From Acidobacteriaceae bacterium (lineage in GTDB: Bacteria; Acidobacteriota; Terriglobia; Terriglobales; Acidobacteriaceae), in contig JANYBT010000143.1 in the NCBI GenBank assembly GCA_025360645.1, positions 1 to 41,066 of the forward strand: a DNA stretch of 41,066 nt, given 5' to 3'. Shown piece after piece: positions 1 through 8,388 of this stretch. Every line of letters begins with the position of its first letter. The stretch's first letter is position 1. A program made the position numbers and the translations under genes. The notes below the pieces were generated by a model, which was not told the origin of the DNA, searched no databases, and saw only the letters and a list, made by a program, of their open reading frames with translations.

Positions 1-2412
1 AAACGTGCCTCCGCCGATGGAGATGGTACCGATATTGAGGTTCGCACCGTTCGTGCTGGTGTTGGTGAAGGTCGTCGTCAGGGTTGCAGAGCTGCCCAGG
101 CCCACCGCCCCATATGACAGTGACGCCGGCGAGAAGGACGCGGTGGGGATGTGTGTGCCGCTGCCGGTCAGGTTGAGCACTTGCGCAAGCGTCGGATCGG
201 TGTCCACTACGGTCAGCGTCCCGCTAAAATACTGGGCTGCGTTCGGCGAGAACGTGGCCGTGACGGTGCACACTCTTCCTGCGCCGAGGGTGGCTCCGCA
301 TGTGCTCGTGGACGTCTTAAATACCGTCGGAAGGTCATAGGTGAAGCTGGTCAGGGTGATGGAAGTCGTTCCAGTGTTGGTAATTGTGAAGCTCATCCCA
401 GCCGAGGTTTTGCCGGATTCCGTGTTGGGAAAATTCAGTTGTACCACGCTGTACCTCAAGTGGGTGAGCGGCACCGTGAGCGCCACCTGCACCACCCGGG
501 TCGTAGCAGCGCTGCTGGCCACCAGCGTGATGGGATAGGTCCCGGCGACCGTGGAAGAGGCGGCCGTAACCTTGATCGCCGAGGTGAACGGCGGAGTTCC
601 CGAACTGGGGGTGAGGGTGATGGAGAGCCCCGGAACTTCACTGACGCCATCGTAGGCGATGGTGGTGTTGCCAGGCGACAAGATCGGAGTGATGGTGTCG
701 TTAAAGGTCGCCACTCCGGTGGCGCCCACCGACGGCGTAGAATTGTCCACCGTAGTGGCAATGTCTGGCGCGTCAGGAGTGACCGAATTACAAGCCAGTG
801 CTGGATCCACGCTGGGCTGCTGGAACACCGAATTGGCGTCCTGGCCGGTGGTGGATTGCCACTGCGGGAAATCCAGTTGGTTGTTGGCTGTGGGAGTCGG
901 GACGATGAACTCGGTCAGGTTGTTGAAGGCATTCCACCAAGTGTTGTTGTCGGAAATCAGGGTCGCGCCGAAGGGCGTCCAGTCGGCGCCGGTCAAGTAG
1001 GTATCCTGAAAAAGTTCGTCGGCGGCGGAGTCACCCTGAATCACGTTGCCCGTATTGGTAAACTTCTGGCTGATGAGCAGGTAGTTGGTAAGAGTCTCCC
1101 AGTTCGTCACCGAAATCCCGCCAGGCAGACCGAAGACCACGATCTCGCCGGGCAAATTGTTGGCCAAGGTGCTGTTGGTCAGGCTGACATTGGTGGAGTT
1201 GCGGATCGCGAGCCCGCCCGCTGCCGCCGAGGAATTCGAGTTGCACAAGTGGCTGCTGGTGATGGTGACCGGCCCCTCATCTTTCTCCAGAAACACTCCG
1301 CTCAAGAGGTTGTTGGTCGAGACCAGATTGGTGACTGAGGCATTGTAGGCGTCGGTGTCATAGTGGATTCCATAGCTCTGGTTAAAGGCCAACGTCATGC
1401 CGTTAATGGTGTCCTCATGGGCCAGGAAGGCATGCACTCCGCCAACGTTGCAGGCGTAGTAAGCGCCTTCAGCGCCGCGCCAGTTGTTGTAGCTGGCGGT
1501 GTCGTTCATCCACAACAGATTCTTGGTCTGGTTGTATTGGAACCCGGAGTCGCCGTTGTGGTTGGCGGTACTATTCTCGATGGTGACATTGTCAATGGTG
1601 ATGGCCAACCCCTGACCGTTGTTCCATTGAAAAAGGTCCGTGTCCAGGATGACGTTGGTGCCGCTGCCCTGCACGGTGACGGCGGAATTGCTGCGGCAGG
1701 AGTTGCCGTACTGGAACGTCAGACCGCGCAATACGATGTTCGATTTGCCCTGGATATTCCACAGGGAGGAGCGGGTGGGCACTTCGACCTTAGCGGTGTT
1801 AGGGTTCACGCTGGTAGGCGGCCAAAGGTACACGGTGGTATGCGCCTGGTCCACGTAAAACAGGTTGGGGGCAATCATCTGGCTTAGGGCCAACACTTCG
1901 TTCATCACCACGCCATCCACCACCAGCATGTTGTTGCTGAGGGCGATGGCAGGGGCGGTTGGGCATCCAGCGGGCGAAACGCAACCGCCAAAGCTGTACG
2001 GCCAAGTCGTCTGGTAAATGTTGTGGTTCCCGCTGTACGTGGTCCAGGAGTTGGTGAACAAGTCGGCCCCGCTGAGGATGACGGTGCCGTTGGTGACGGC
2101 CTGAAAGGTCATGGGGAGCGAGGTATCCATCACCGACGCGTTCATGGTGACCGACTCGCGGTAGGTGCCAGCTACGATGTTGACTTTGGTGCCCAGTCCA
2201 GCTTGGTTGTTGCTAATGGCCACGGACACCGCTTCGTTGATGGTTTTGCAAATTGAAAGGTTGGCCCCGCAGGTGTCAACTCCATTGACAGGGTCCACGC
2301 TAATTGTCTGGGTCTCGAGATTTTCCATCACCGTACCTTGAGCTAAGCAGATGGCGGGGAAGGCGGCTAGGCTGAACAGGACAGCCAGAGTGGCGACGTA
2401 AAGGTTCTTCAT
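1..2412 (-). CDS. Secreted beta-helix protein with Ig-like/choice-of-anchor D repeats (3' end cut by window edge)
   Basis: An uninterrupted minus-strand frame of 804 codons starts at ATG 2412 and runs off the left edge, so the C-terminus is missing. It opens with a Sec signal peptide (MKNLYVATLAVLFSLAAF, cleavage near AICLAQG). Residues about 40-470 look like a right-handed parallel beta-helix (Asn-rich repeats such as NIVLRGLTFQYGN and NSTANHNGDSGFQYN). Ig-like modules follow at about 550-650. From about 655 come two beta-sandwich units of the choice-of-anchor D/ASH type (FTITNTGTTSITLTSF, then a second copy starting TASFSPASLSYG). The family suggests an exported polysaccharide-binding or polysaccharide-degrading surface protein; the substrate cannot be read. 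A weak GAGG lies ahead of the ATG, inside the palindrome at 2420-2431. Plus-strand frames across this region are shadows. Confidence 0.85.
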   Translation of the reverse strand, partial: MKNLYVATLAVLFSLAAFPAICLAQGTVMENLETQTISVDPVNGVDTCGANLSICKTINEAVSVAISNNQAGLGTKVNIVAGTYRESVTMNASVMDTSLPMTFQAVTNGTVILSGADLFTNSWTTYSGNHNIYQTTWPYSFGGCVSPAGCPTAPAIALSNNMLVVDGVVMNEVLALSQMIAPNLFYVDQAHTTVYLWPPTSVNPNTAKVEVPTRSSLWNIQGKSNIVLRGLTFQYGNSCRSNSAVTVQGSGTNVILDTDLFQWNNGQGLAITIDNVTIENSTANHNGDSGFQYNQTKNLLWMNDTASYNNWRGAEGAYYACNVGGVHAFLAHEDTINGMTLAFNQSYGIHYDTDAYNASVTNLVSTNNLLSGVFLEKDEGPVTITSSHLCNSNSSAAAGGLAIRNSTNVSLTNSTLANNLPGEIVVFGLPGGISVTNWETLTNYLLISQKFTNTGNVIQGDSAADELFQDTYLTGADWTPFGATLISDNNTWWNAFNNLTEFIVPTPTANNQLDFPQWQSTTGQDANSVFQQPSVDPALACNSVTPDAPDIATTVDNSTPSVGATGVATFNDTITPILSPGNTTIAYDGVSEVPGLSITLTPSSGTPPFTSAIKVTAASSTVAGTYPITLVASSAATTRVVQVALTVPLTHLRYSVVQLNFPNTESGKTSAGMSFTITNTGTTSITLTSFTYDLPTVFKTSTSTCGATLGAGRVCTVTATFSPNAAQYFSGTLTVVDTDPTLAQVLNLTGSGTHIPTASFSPASLSYGAVGLGSSATLTTTFTNTSTNGANLNIGTISIGGGTF

Positions 2413-2419
2413 AAACGAC

Positions 2420-2431
2420 CTCAGATCTGAG
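2420..2431. promoter_or_regulatory. 12-bp perfect palindrome overlapping the ribosome-binding region
   Basis: CTCAGATCTGAG is a perfect 12-bp palindrome about 8 bp upstream of the ATG at 2412. On the minus strand its last bases include the GAG of the only Shine-Dalgarno-like element. It could be a protein-binding site or fold in the mRNA leader. The sequence alone does not decide. Confidence 0.35.
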
Positions 2432-2493
2432 ATTCTGGGAAAAATCTTGCCTGCGACGGGCAACGTCGCTTGTGGACGGAAACCCTTGATGCA

Positions 2494-2522
2494 ATTATTA
2501 CGCCGACCCGGTCAAGGGTCAA
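2494..2522 (-). promoter_or_regulatory. Sigma-70-type promoter for the beta-helix protein
   Basis: On the minus strand TTGACC (2517-2522) and AATAAT (2494-2499) are separated by exactly 17 bp. This predicts a start of transcription near 2487 and a leader of about 75 nt before ATG 2412. It is one of the better -35/-10 pairs in the window. Confidence 0.6.
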
Positions 2523-2966
2523 GTGGAAACTTGATTCGAATGAAAACTTTGCAATTCGCCACACCGGAGAATCCGCACCGAGTGGGAGATTCCGGCTAAG
2601 CGCAAGCAAAGGTTAGGGTTCTGCCTCGGGTCCCGCTTGCCATCCCATTTCCAAGGACCCCTCGGCCGAATCATTTGCCGCGGTGCGGGTTTCGCCGCTG
2701 CCGCAAAGCTCGCTGAATCAGTGTGTTCCCATCCGACTTTCGGGCTGCAACCCTATCCGAATGGATAGTCCATTATCAGATTGGATAGTATTCGCCCGCC
2801 CTGGCTGCCGACCCAGGAGTGCGCTCTTCGGTCAAGCGAGATCAAGTTTATTCGCGGATATTTAGCCACAGCGCCACCAGGTCGTATAGAAACTTGGACA
2901 ACCAGAAAAAAATTGCGTAGTCGCCCAGCGAGGCCCACTGAAGGTGCAGATTTGAGGAGATCTCTA
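2523..2966. other. Intergenic region, no convincing gene
   Basis: The divergent gap between the beta-helix gene and the PP2C gene. The short open frames here have no coherent domain or ribosome-binding site. It holds an inverted repeat CTATCC-GAAT-GGATAG (2753-2768) and another GGATAG at 2793-2798, 30 bp after the first. I see nothing else that I can name. Confidence 0.5.
2753..2768. promoter_or_regulatory. Inverted repeat CTATCC-N4-GGATAG, possible operator
   Basis: A perfect 6-bp inverted repeat with a GAAT spacer. The right half-site GGATAG occurs again 30 bp downstream (2793-2798), about three helical turns away. It lies about 200 bp upstream of the PP2C promoter. A regulator binding site is possible but unproven. 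Confidence 0.3.
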
Positions 2967-2995
2967 TTGCGAGTTTTCGTGAACCTGCCTATGAT
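2967..2995 (+). promoter_or_regulatory. Sigma-70-type promoter for the PP2C phosphatase
   Basis: TTGCGA (2967-2972), a 17-bp spacer and TATGAT (2990-2995) form a good -35/-10 pair. The predicted transcription start near 3002 leaves a leader of about 40-50 nt before the first in-frame ATG codons (3042, 3054). Confidence 0.55.
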
Positions 2996-3041
2996 TACAG
3001 CGGTTACCTCGGGAGCCCTTCCCCGGCTGCCTTGTTTTTGA

Positions 3042-3818
3042 ATGAGCATACTCATGGAGCTCGAGGTTGCCGCCCGCACGGATGTCGGCTGTCAGCGGAC
3101 CAACAACGAAGATTCGTTTGGCTACTGGAGCTCCGCTAAGGAGATGCCCGCCGACGCCTGTGTCGCAGTCATCGCCGATGGCATGGGGGGCCACCAGGCC
3201 GGCGAGCAGGCCAGCCGGATCGCGGTGGACACAATCATCCAGACTTTTCGCGACACCGTTACCGTCGGAAATATTCCCGAACTGCAGCCGCAAGCACTGT
3301 TGATGTCGGCTCTGGACAAGGCGCACCATGCCATCCGCGACCAGGCCGAACGGAATCCAGAATTCAACGGCATGGGGACCACCTGCACCGCCGCCGCCAT
3401 TATCGGCGGGTGGCTCTATTTCGTGCATGTCGGCGATGCCCGGCTCTACCTGATACGGAGCGACGAGATCCAACGCTTGACGCGAGACCACTCCTACACC
3501 GGACGATTGGTGGAGTCTGGAATGCTCAGCGCGGAAGACGCAGAACGGCATCCCCGGCGCCACATTCTGACTGCGGCCTTAGGGATCGGAGACGAAGTGC
3601 AGGCCGACTCCTCCGAGAAGCCAATCCAGCTCCGCAACAGCGAGGTGCTCGTGTTCTGCACGGACGGTTTGTGGGGCTTGGTGAGCGATGCTGAGATTCA
3701 GGCTGCAGTTATCGGAAATTCTGCCGAATCCGCCTGTCAGGAATTGGTGGCGCTGGCTCGGGAACGTGGCGGCCCTGACAACATCACAGTACAGATCCTC
3801 CGCGCCGTCGGCGAATGA
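3042..3818 (+). CDS. PP2C-family serine/threonine protein phosphatase (Stp1/PrpC type)
   Basis: 258 aa, the usual length for a stand-alone bacterial PPM/PP2C phosphatase, which removes phosphate from Ser/Thr residues using two Mn or Mg ions. The family motifs appear in order: the first metal Asp and NNED near the N-terminus (DVGCQRTNNEDS, residues 14-25), VIADGMGGHQAGE (about 43-55), GMGTTCTAA, VGDARLYLI with RDHS, CTDGLWG, and GGPDNITV near the C-terminus. There is no signal peptide or membrane segment, so it acts in the cytoplasm. A second in-frame ATG at 3054 gives MELEVAARTDVG and is an equally plausible start; neither has a clear Shine-Dalgarno site. It normally opposes Hanks-type kinases, but no kinase gene lies in this window. 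Confidence 0.93.
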   Translation: MSILMELEVAARTDVGCQRTNNEDSFGYWSSAKEMPADACVAVIADGMGGHQAGEQASRIAVDTIIQTFRDTVTVGNIPELQPQALLMSALDKAHHAIRDQAERNPEFNGMGTTCTAAAIIGGWLYFVHVGDARLYLIRSDEIQRLTRDHSYTGRLVESGMLSAEDAERHPRRHILTAALGIGDEVQADSSEKPIQLRNSEVLVFCTDGLWGLVSDAEIQAAVIGNSAESACQELVALARERGGPDNITVQILRAVGE

Positions 3819-3951
3819 AGTTCCGCGTCGTGCAGCCAGGAATCAAACCTATCGCGGCCGTACTGCTATGAAAAGCGATTGCCGCGCGATTTCCCCTCCA
3901 TCCGCATAGCCTCTCATCGCTCGAATCGGTAGAATAGTAGCGGGCTTCCGC

Positions 3952-4851
3952 TTGCTACTTTTCTGGATACTATTCCATGTTTTCGTCGCCGCCATGCTGG
4001 GGCTGGACTTGGGGGTATTCCACCGCCGCCCCCACCGCGTGAGTTTTCGCGAGGCCGTGTTTTCCAGCCTCCTGTGGATTGCCCTGGCCGGCGCCTTTGC
4101 CGGGCTGGTGTTCTGGTGGCAAGGCCGGCCCGCAGGCTTGGAGTTCGTCACCGGCTACGTGATTGAGCTCTCGCTCAGTATTGATAACCTGTTCGTCTTT
4201 CTCGTCATCTTCCGCTATTTCCAAGTTCCGGACCAGCACCAGCACAAAGTGTTGTTCTGGGGCATTGTGGGCGCGCTGGTCATGCGAGGTTTGTTCATCC
4301 TGGCGGGAGTGGGACTCATCCACCGCTTTCACTGGATCATTTACATCTTCGGCGTGTTGCTGATCTACAGCGGCTGGAAGCTGTTGCGGGAGAAAGACAC
4401 GACCGTGGACCCGGATAAGAATCCGGTGCTGCGATGGTTCCGGCGCGTCGTGCCCGTCACCGAGGAATACGAGGGCGGCAGTTTTTTTGTGAACCGGGGA
4501 GGCTTGTACGCGACTCCCCTGTTCCTGGTGTTGCTGGTGGTGGAGACCACGGACGTCCTGTTCGCGGTGGACTCCATTCCTGCGATTCTGGCCATCACGT
4601 TGAACGCTTTCATCGTGTACACCTCCAACGTGTTCGCCATCCTTGGCCTGCGCTCTATGTACTTTGCTTTGGCGGGAATGATGGAAGCGTTTGAGTACCT
4701 GAGCTATGGGCTGGCGGTGGTGCTGATGATGATTGGCGCCAAGATGCTGCTCTCCGGCTACTACACCGTCCCCACTTGGTGGGCGCTGGCGGCCGTGTTG
4801 ACCGTGCTGGCCGTGTCGGTCGGAGCATCGCTGCGAAAGCAGCGACAGTAG
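3952..4851 (+). CDS. TerC/Alx-family integral membrane protein
   Basis: 299 aa with about eight to nine hydrophobic segments. The family signatures are clear: LDLGVFHRRPH near the N-terminus, IELSLSIDNLFVFLVIF in the middle and VETTDVLFAVDSIPAIL later, carrying the conserved acidic residues. Members such as Alx and TerC are linked to Mn export and tellurite or alkaline stress. The start appears to be TTG 3952, since no ATG or GTG lies upstream in frame before the -10-like TAGAAT (3930-3935). The initiator would then be only about 10 nt from the predicted transcription start. I found no yybP-ykoY (Mn) riboswitch in the short 133-bp gap upstream. It ends 39 bp from the convergent nadB. Confidence 0.9.
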   Translation: MLLFWILFHVFVAAMLGLDLGVFHRRPHRVSFREAVFSSLLWIALAGAFAGLVFWWQGRPAGLEFVTGYVIELSLSIDNLFVFLVIFRYFQVPDQHQHKVLFWGIVGALVMRGLFILAGVGLIHRFHWIIYIFGVLLIYSGWKLLREKDTTVDPDKNPVLRWFRRVVPVTEEYEGGSFFVNRGGLYATPLFLVLLVVETTDVLFAVDSIPAILAITLNAFIVYTSNVFAILGLRSMYFALAGMMEAFEYLSYGLAVVLMMIGAKMLLSGYYTVPTWWALAAVLTVLAVSVGASLRKQRQ

Positions 4852-4890
4852 GGGCGGAGGACTTCGAGCTGTCGCGCGGCCCGGTTCCCT

Positions 4891-6465
4891 CTATTCAAAT
4901 TTGATCGCGTTTCCTTCGATCACGGAGTGCTTCAGAAATCGGGCGTCGTTGTGGACTGGAAAGTCGGTACGGTAGTGGGCGCCGCGGCTTTCTTCCCGTG
5001 CCAAGGCCGAACGGGCGACCAGCAGGCCAGAGGTCAGGATGTTGCGGATCTCGTAAGCTCGGCGGGTGGAGGGCGTCCCCGTCCTGGCCGCAAGCTCTCC
5101 CAGTTCGCTGATGGCTTGCTTCAGGCCTTTACCTTCGCGCACAATCCCAACCCTTTTCCACATCAGGTCGCGCGCCTGCTCGGCCAGCATTTCCAGAGCA
5201 GCATCGTCGGGACTGGTGGCCTGCGTGGTCGAGGTGACGGAGCCCTTCGCCAGTCGCGCCGCCAGTTTCAGTTCATCCCGCATGACTGCCCCGGCTCGCG
5301 CGCCATAGACCAACCCCTCCAGCAGGGAGTTGCTGGCCAGCCGGTTGGCTCCGTGGACCCCCGTGGCCGCCGCTTCTCCGGCGGCATACAAGCCTGGCAG
5401 GCTGGCGCGCCCGTCGAGGTCCGTCCGCACTCCGCCCATCGCATAGTGGGCCGCGGGCCGCACCGGGATGAGATCGACGGCAATGTCAATGTTGTATTCC
5501 ATGCAAGTCGAGTAAATGCGAGGAAAGCGCTGGCGCACGTGGTCCGCGTCCAGGTGGGTCAGGTCGAGATATACCACCGGGTCCTTGGCCTGACTGATGT
5601 CGATCTCATGGACAATCGCGCGCGCCACCACGTCGCGGGGCGCCAACTCCAACTGGGGATGGTATTTCGCCATGAAGCGCGTCATCTCACTGTTGAGTAG
5701 CCTCGCCCCTTCCCCGCGCAGCGCCTCCGACAGTAGAAAACGCGGGGCGTCCTTCAAATACAGCGCGGTAGGATGGAACTGAATAAATTCCATGTCGCTG
5801 ATTTCCGATCCGGCCCGGTACGCCATGGCCACTCCATCGGCGGTCGCGACTTCCGGATTCGTGGTGTTGCGATAAAGCTGCCCCATGCCGCCGGTCGCCA
5901 GCAACACCGCGCGGGCGCGGATATGTTCGACCCCACCCTTTTCGTTGATCAGCGAAACCCCGGTCACCCGCCCGTCATCGAGCAGTAGATCGGTCGAGAA
6001 CTCGAACTCCTGCACCGAAATATGTTTCAACGTCTTGGCTTTGGCGTAGAGGGCGCGCAGAATCTCGCGGCCAGTGGAATCGCCGTGGGCGTGCAGGATG
6101 CGGTCGCGGCTGTGTGCTCCTTCGCGGCCGAACTTCAGCTTGGTGCCGTGGCGGTCAAACTCGGTACCCCAGGTGATGAGTTCGTCGATGCGGGCGGGAC
6201 CTTCCTCCACCAGGATTTGCACCGCTTCACGATTGCACAGGCCGTCGCCGGCGATCAGGGTGTCTTGCAGGTGAAGGATGACCTCGTCTTCATCGCTCAA
6301 CGCGGCAGCGATTCCGCCCTGCGCCCATTGCGTGGCCGAGTCCGTCACATTGCGTTTCGCCAGTACGGTGACGCGCCCCGCGGGCGCCAGTTCAATCGCG
6401 GCTCGCAGACCCGCCACTCCAGCACCAATGACTAGAAAGTCTGTTTCTAGGGCTACAACTTTCAT
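4891..6465 (-). CDS. nadB: L-aspartate oxidase
   Basis: About 524 aa from ATG 6465. A GTG at 6483 would add six residues, but it overlaps a possible TGATAC -10 element, so I prefer the ATG. The enzyme oxidises L-aspartate to iminoaspartate, the first step of de novo NAD synthesis, using FAD. Evidence: the N-terminal FAD-binding fold TDFLVIGAGVAGLRAA, NVTDSATQWAQGGIAAA, the HAHGDSTGREI stretch, EFIQFHPTALY, LSEALRGEGARLLN and the C-terminal GLYAAGEAAATGVHGANR and NSLLEGLVYG motifs, all in the order seen in NadB and fumarate-reductase flavoproteins. NadB rather than SdhA/FrdA is indicated by the length and the ATQWAQGGIAAA motif. nadA and nadC are not in the window. The gene is divergent from aroB. 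Confidence 0.95.
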   Translation of the reverse strand: MKVVALETDFLVIGAGVAGLRAAIELAPAGRVTVLAKRNVTDSATQWAQGGIAAALSDEDEVILHLQDTLIAGDGLCNREAVQILVEEGPARIDELITWGTEFDRHGTKLKFGREGAHSRDRILHAHGDSTGREILRALYAKAKTLKHISVQEFEFSTDLLLDDGRVTGVSLINEKGGVEHIRARAVLLATGGMGQLYRNTTNPEVATADGVAMAYRAGSEISDMEFIQFHPTALYLKDAPRFLLSEALRGEGARLLNSEMTRFMAKYHPQLELAPRDVVARAIVHEIDISQAKDPVVYLDLTHLDADHVRQRFPRIYSTCMEYNIDIAVDLIPVRPAAHYAMGGVRTDLDGRASLPGLYAAGEAAATGVHGANRLASNSLLEGLVYGARAGAVMRDELKLAARLAKGSVTSTTQATSPDDAALEMLAEQARDLMWKRVGIVREGKGLKQAISELGELAARTGTPSTRRAYEIRNILTSGLLVARSALAREESRGAHYRTDFPVHNDARFLKHSVIEGNAIKFE

Positions 6466-6532
6466 CTGAAAAAATGGTATCACGCACGCGCTCGGGCAGC
6501 CGCGAACAATCCATCGGCTATGATAAAACGAC

Positions 6533-7615
6533 GTGCTCCGAATTCCCGTACATACGGCTTCGCGCGATTACGAAGTGTGGCTGCAAGCAGGTCTGCTGCG
6601 TGACGCCGGCCGCCGCCTACAGCCGCTTCTGGGCGTGGGGCGTCCCCTGTTTGTGGTCAGTTCCGCTCGCGTGTGTCGCAAGTGGGGCGGGGTGCTGCTG
6701 CCGTCGTTGAACCGCGCTGGTTTTCGCGCGCAGCTCGTCCTGATGCCCGACGGAGAACGCGCCAAGCGCCTGGCCACGTTGGAAGCGCTGGCGGAAAAGC
6801 TCATCCGCCGGCGTGCGGATCGCGACGCTGTGGTGGTTGCGTTTGGCGGGGGCGTAGTGGGCGACACTGCCGGGCTGCTGGCCTCGCTCTACATGCGGGG
6901 AGTCGAATTGGTGCAAATCCCCACCACCGTGCTGGCGCAGGTGGACTCGTGCATTGGCGGCAAGACCGGAGTCAATCTGGTGGCCGGCAAGAATTTGTTG
7001 GGGACGTTCCATCAGCCCAAGGTCGTGCTGATCGATCCCGAAGTCCTGGCCAGCCTGAGCGACCGCCAATATCGCGCCGGAATGTATGAAGCTCTGAAGT
7101 GCGGAGTGATCGGCGATGCCAGGCTGTTTCGCATGTTCGAACAGAAGCGGGCGGAGATCTTGCGCCGCGACCCGGCCGTGGTGAACCGCATCATTGCGCA
7201 TTCGGTACGACTGAAATCCGCCACGGTTTCTGCCGACGAGCGGGAGTCCGGGGTCCGGCAAATGCTGAACTTCGGTCACACCCTGGGGCACGCTTTCGAA
7301 GCCCAGAGCGGTTACCGCATGTTGCATGGCGAGGCTGTGGCGCGCGGCATGGTGGGGGCGACGCGCATTGCCGAACTGATTGGCTTGTGTGACGCCGTAA
7401 CCGCGCGGCGCATCCGTGATGCGGTGGTCGGCATGGGCACGCTGCCACCGGTGAAATTCGACAGCCACGCCATCCTGCGGCGCTTGCGCTCTGACAAGAA
7501 AGCGCGCGGTGGCCAGGTGCGCTTCGTGCTGCCGCGAAAGATTGGCGAGGTGCACATCGTGGCCGGGGTCCCCTCCACAGTCGTCATCGCAGCGCTGGAA
7601 GCGGGTTTCGATTGA
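6533..7615 (+). CDS. aroB: 3-dehydroquinate synthase
   Basis: 360 aa, typical for AroB, which converts DAHP to 3-dehydroquinate in the shikimate pathway with NAD and a divalent metal. Diagnostic stretches: VVAFGGGVVGDTAGLLAS, IPTTVLAQVDSCIGGKTGVN, LVAGKNLLGTFHQP, YEALKCGVI, and the metal-ligand region NFGHTLGHAFE followed by HGEAVARGM. The start is GTG 6533; a TATGAT element at 6519-6524 ends only 8 bp before it, so the leader would be very short. The stop overlaps the TTG start of the next gene, indicating translational coupling with menG. Chorismate made through this pathway also feeds menaquinone synthesis, which fits the neighbour. Confidence 0.96.
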   Translation: MLRIPVHTASRDYEVWLQAGLLRDAGRRLQPLLGVGRPLFVVSSARVCRKWGGVLLPSLNRAGFRAQLVLMPDGERAKRLATLEALAEKLIRRRADRDAVVVAFGGGVVGDTAGLLASLYMRGVELVQIPTTVLAQVDSCIGGKTGVNLVAGKNLLGTFHQPKVVLIDPEVLASLSDRQYRAGMYEALKCGVIGDARLFRMFEQKRAEILRRDPAVVNRIIAHSVRLKSATVSADERESGVRQMLNFGHTLGHAFEAQSGYRMLHGEAVARGMVGATRIAELIGLCDAVTARRIRDAVVGMGTLPPVKFDSHAILRRLRSDKKARGGQVRFVLPRKIGEVHIVAGVPSTVVIAALEAGFD

Positions 7616-8388
7616 CCAAGCGCAACGAAAGCTCCACGCGGGTGACCGAGACTGTGACCGGCGCTTTGCCCGAGGGCACCGCCGATCCCCAGGCCGCCGC
7701 GCTCGCGGTGCAAGAGATGTTCAGCTCGATTGCGCCGCGCTATGACCTGTTGAACCACGTGCTTTCCCTGAATGTGGACCGGCTATGGTGGCGGCGGGCC
7801 TCGCGCCGCTTCGACCCCATCTTGCGACGCGACGGTTCCCGCGTGCTGGATTTATGCTGCGGAACCGGCGACATGACCTTTGCCCTGCGACGTCGGACTC
7901 GTGGATCCACAGCACAAATTTTCGGCGCTGATTTTGTTCACGCCATGCTCTATCGCGCCACCCGCAAAGACCGCGACGCTCAATTGCGCTGGGTGGAAGC
8001 GGATGCTCTGCGCCTGCCGTTTCCGGATGCGTCGTTCGATCTGGTAACCTCCGCATTCGGTTTCCGAAATCTTGCAGACTATGACGCCGGCCTGCGCGAA
8101 ATTGCCCGCGTGCTCAAGCCCGGCGGCGAGTGCGGCATTCTCGACTTCAGTGAGCCTGAGGGCCTAATGGGCCACCTGTATCGCTTCTACTTCAAACGCG
8201 TGTTGCCGAAGATAGGCAGCGTCATCTCAGGCGTGAAGGGCCCCTACGCCTACCTGCCCTCATCGGTGGAGCGCTTTCCCCCGCCGCAGGAAATGCTGGA
8301 ACGCATGACGCGCGCAGGTTTCAGTCAACCCACTTGGACCGCTTACACATTTGGCATCGCTGGTTTGTACTGGGGGAAGAAACTCTAG
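7612..8388 (+). CDS. menG: Demethylmenaquinone / 2-polyprenylphenol C-methyltransferase (UbiE/MenG family)
   Basis: 258 aa SAM-dependent methyltransferase. The SAM motif is DLCCGTGDMTFALRR. Family blocks follow: GADFVHAML, VEADALRLPFPDASFDLV, SAFGFRNLADYDAGLREI, ARVLKPGGECGILDFSEP, KGPYAYLPSSVERFP and the C-terminal FGIAGLYWGKK. It probably catalyses the last methylation of menaquinone. MenG rather than UbiE is inferred from the acidobacterial host, because the sequence family is shared. It starts at TTG 7612, overlapping the aroB stop (TTGA), and its stop TAG overlaps the GTG start of the next gene. The N-terminal 35 residues before MFSSIAPRYDLLN are poorly conserved, so a later start is possible. 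Confidence 0.92.
   Translation: MTKRNESSTRVTETVTGALPEGTADPQAAALAVQEMFSSIAPRYDLLNHVLSLNVDRLWWRRASRRFDPILRRDGSRVLDLCCGTGDMTFALRRRTRGSTAQIFGADFVHAMLYRATRKDRDAQLRWVEADALRLPFPDASFDLVTSAFGFRNLADYDAGLREIARVLKPGGECGILDFSEPEGLMGHLYRFYFKRVLPKIGSVISGVKGPYAYLPSSVERFPPPQEMLERMTRAGFSQPTWTAYTFGIAGLYWGKKL

Noticed and set aside
151-1338. 395-codon plus-strand open frame
   Set aside because: Antisense to the beta-helix gene. Its translation is Arg/Gly-rich without domains, while the minus frame gives a coherent signal peptide and repeats.
3819-3951. Possible Mn (yybP-ykoY) riboswitch before the TerC gene
   Set aside because: TerC genes often have one, but the gap is only 133 bp and I could not find the conserved stems or the flanking motifs.
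6617-7555. 312-codon minus-strand frame
   Set aside because: Antisense shadow of aroB.
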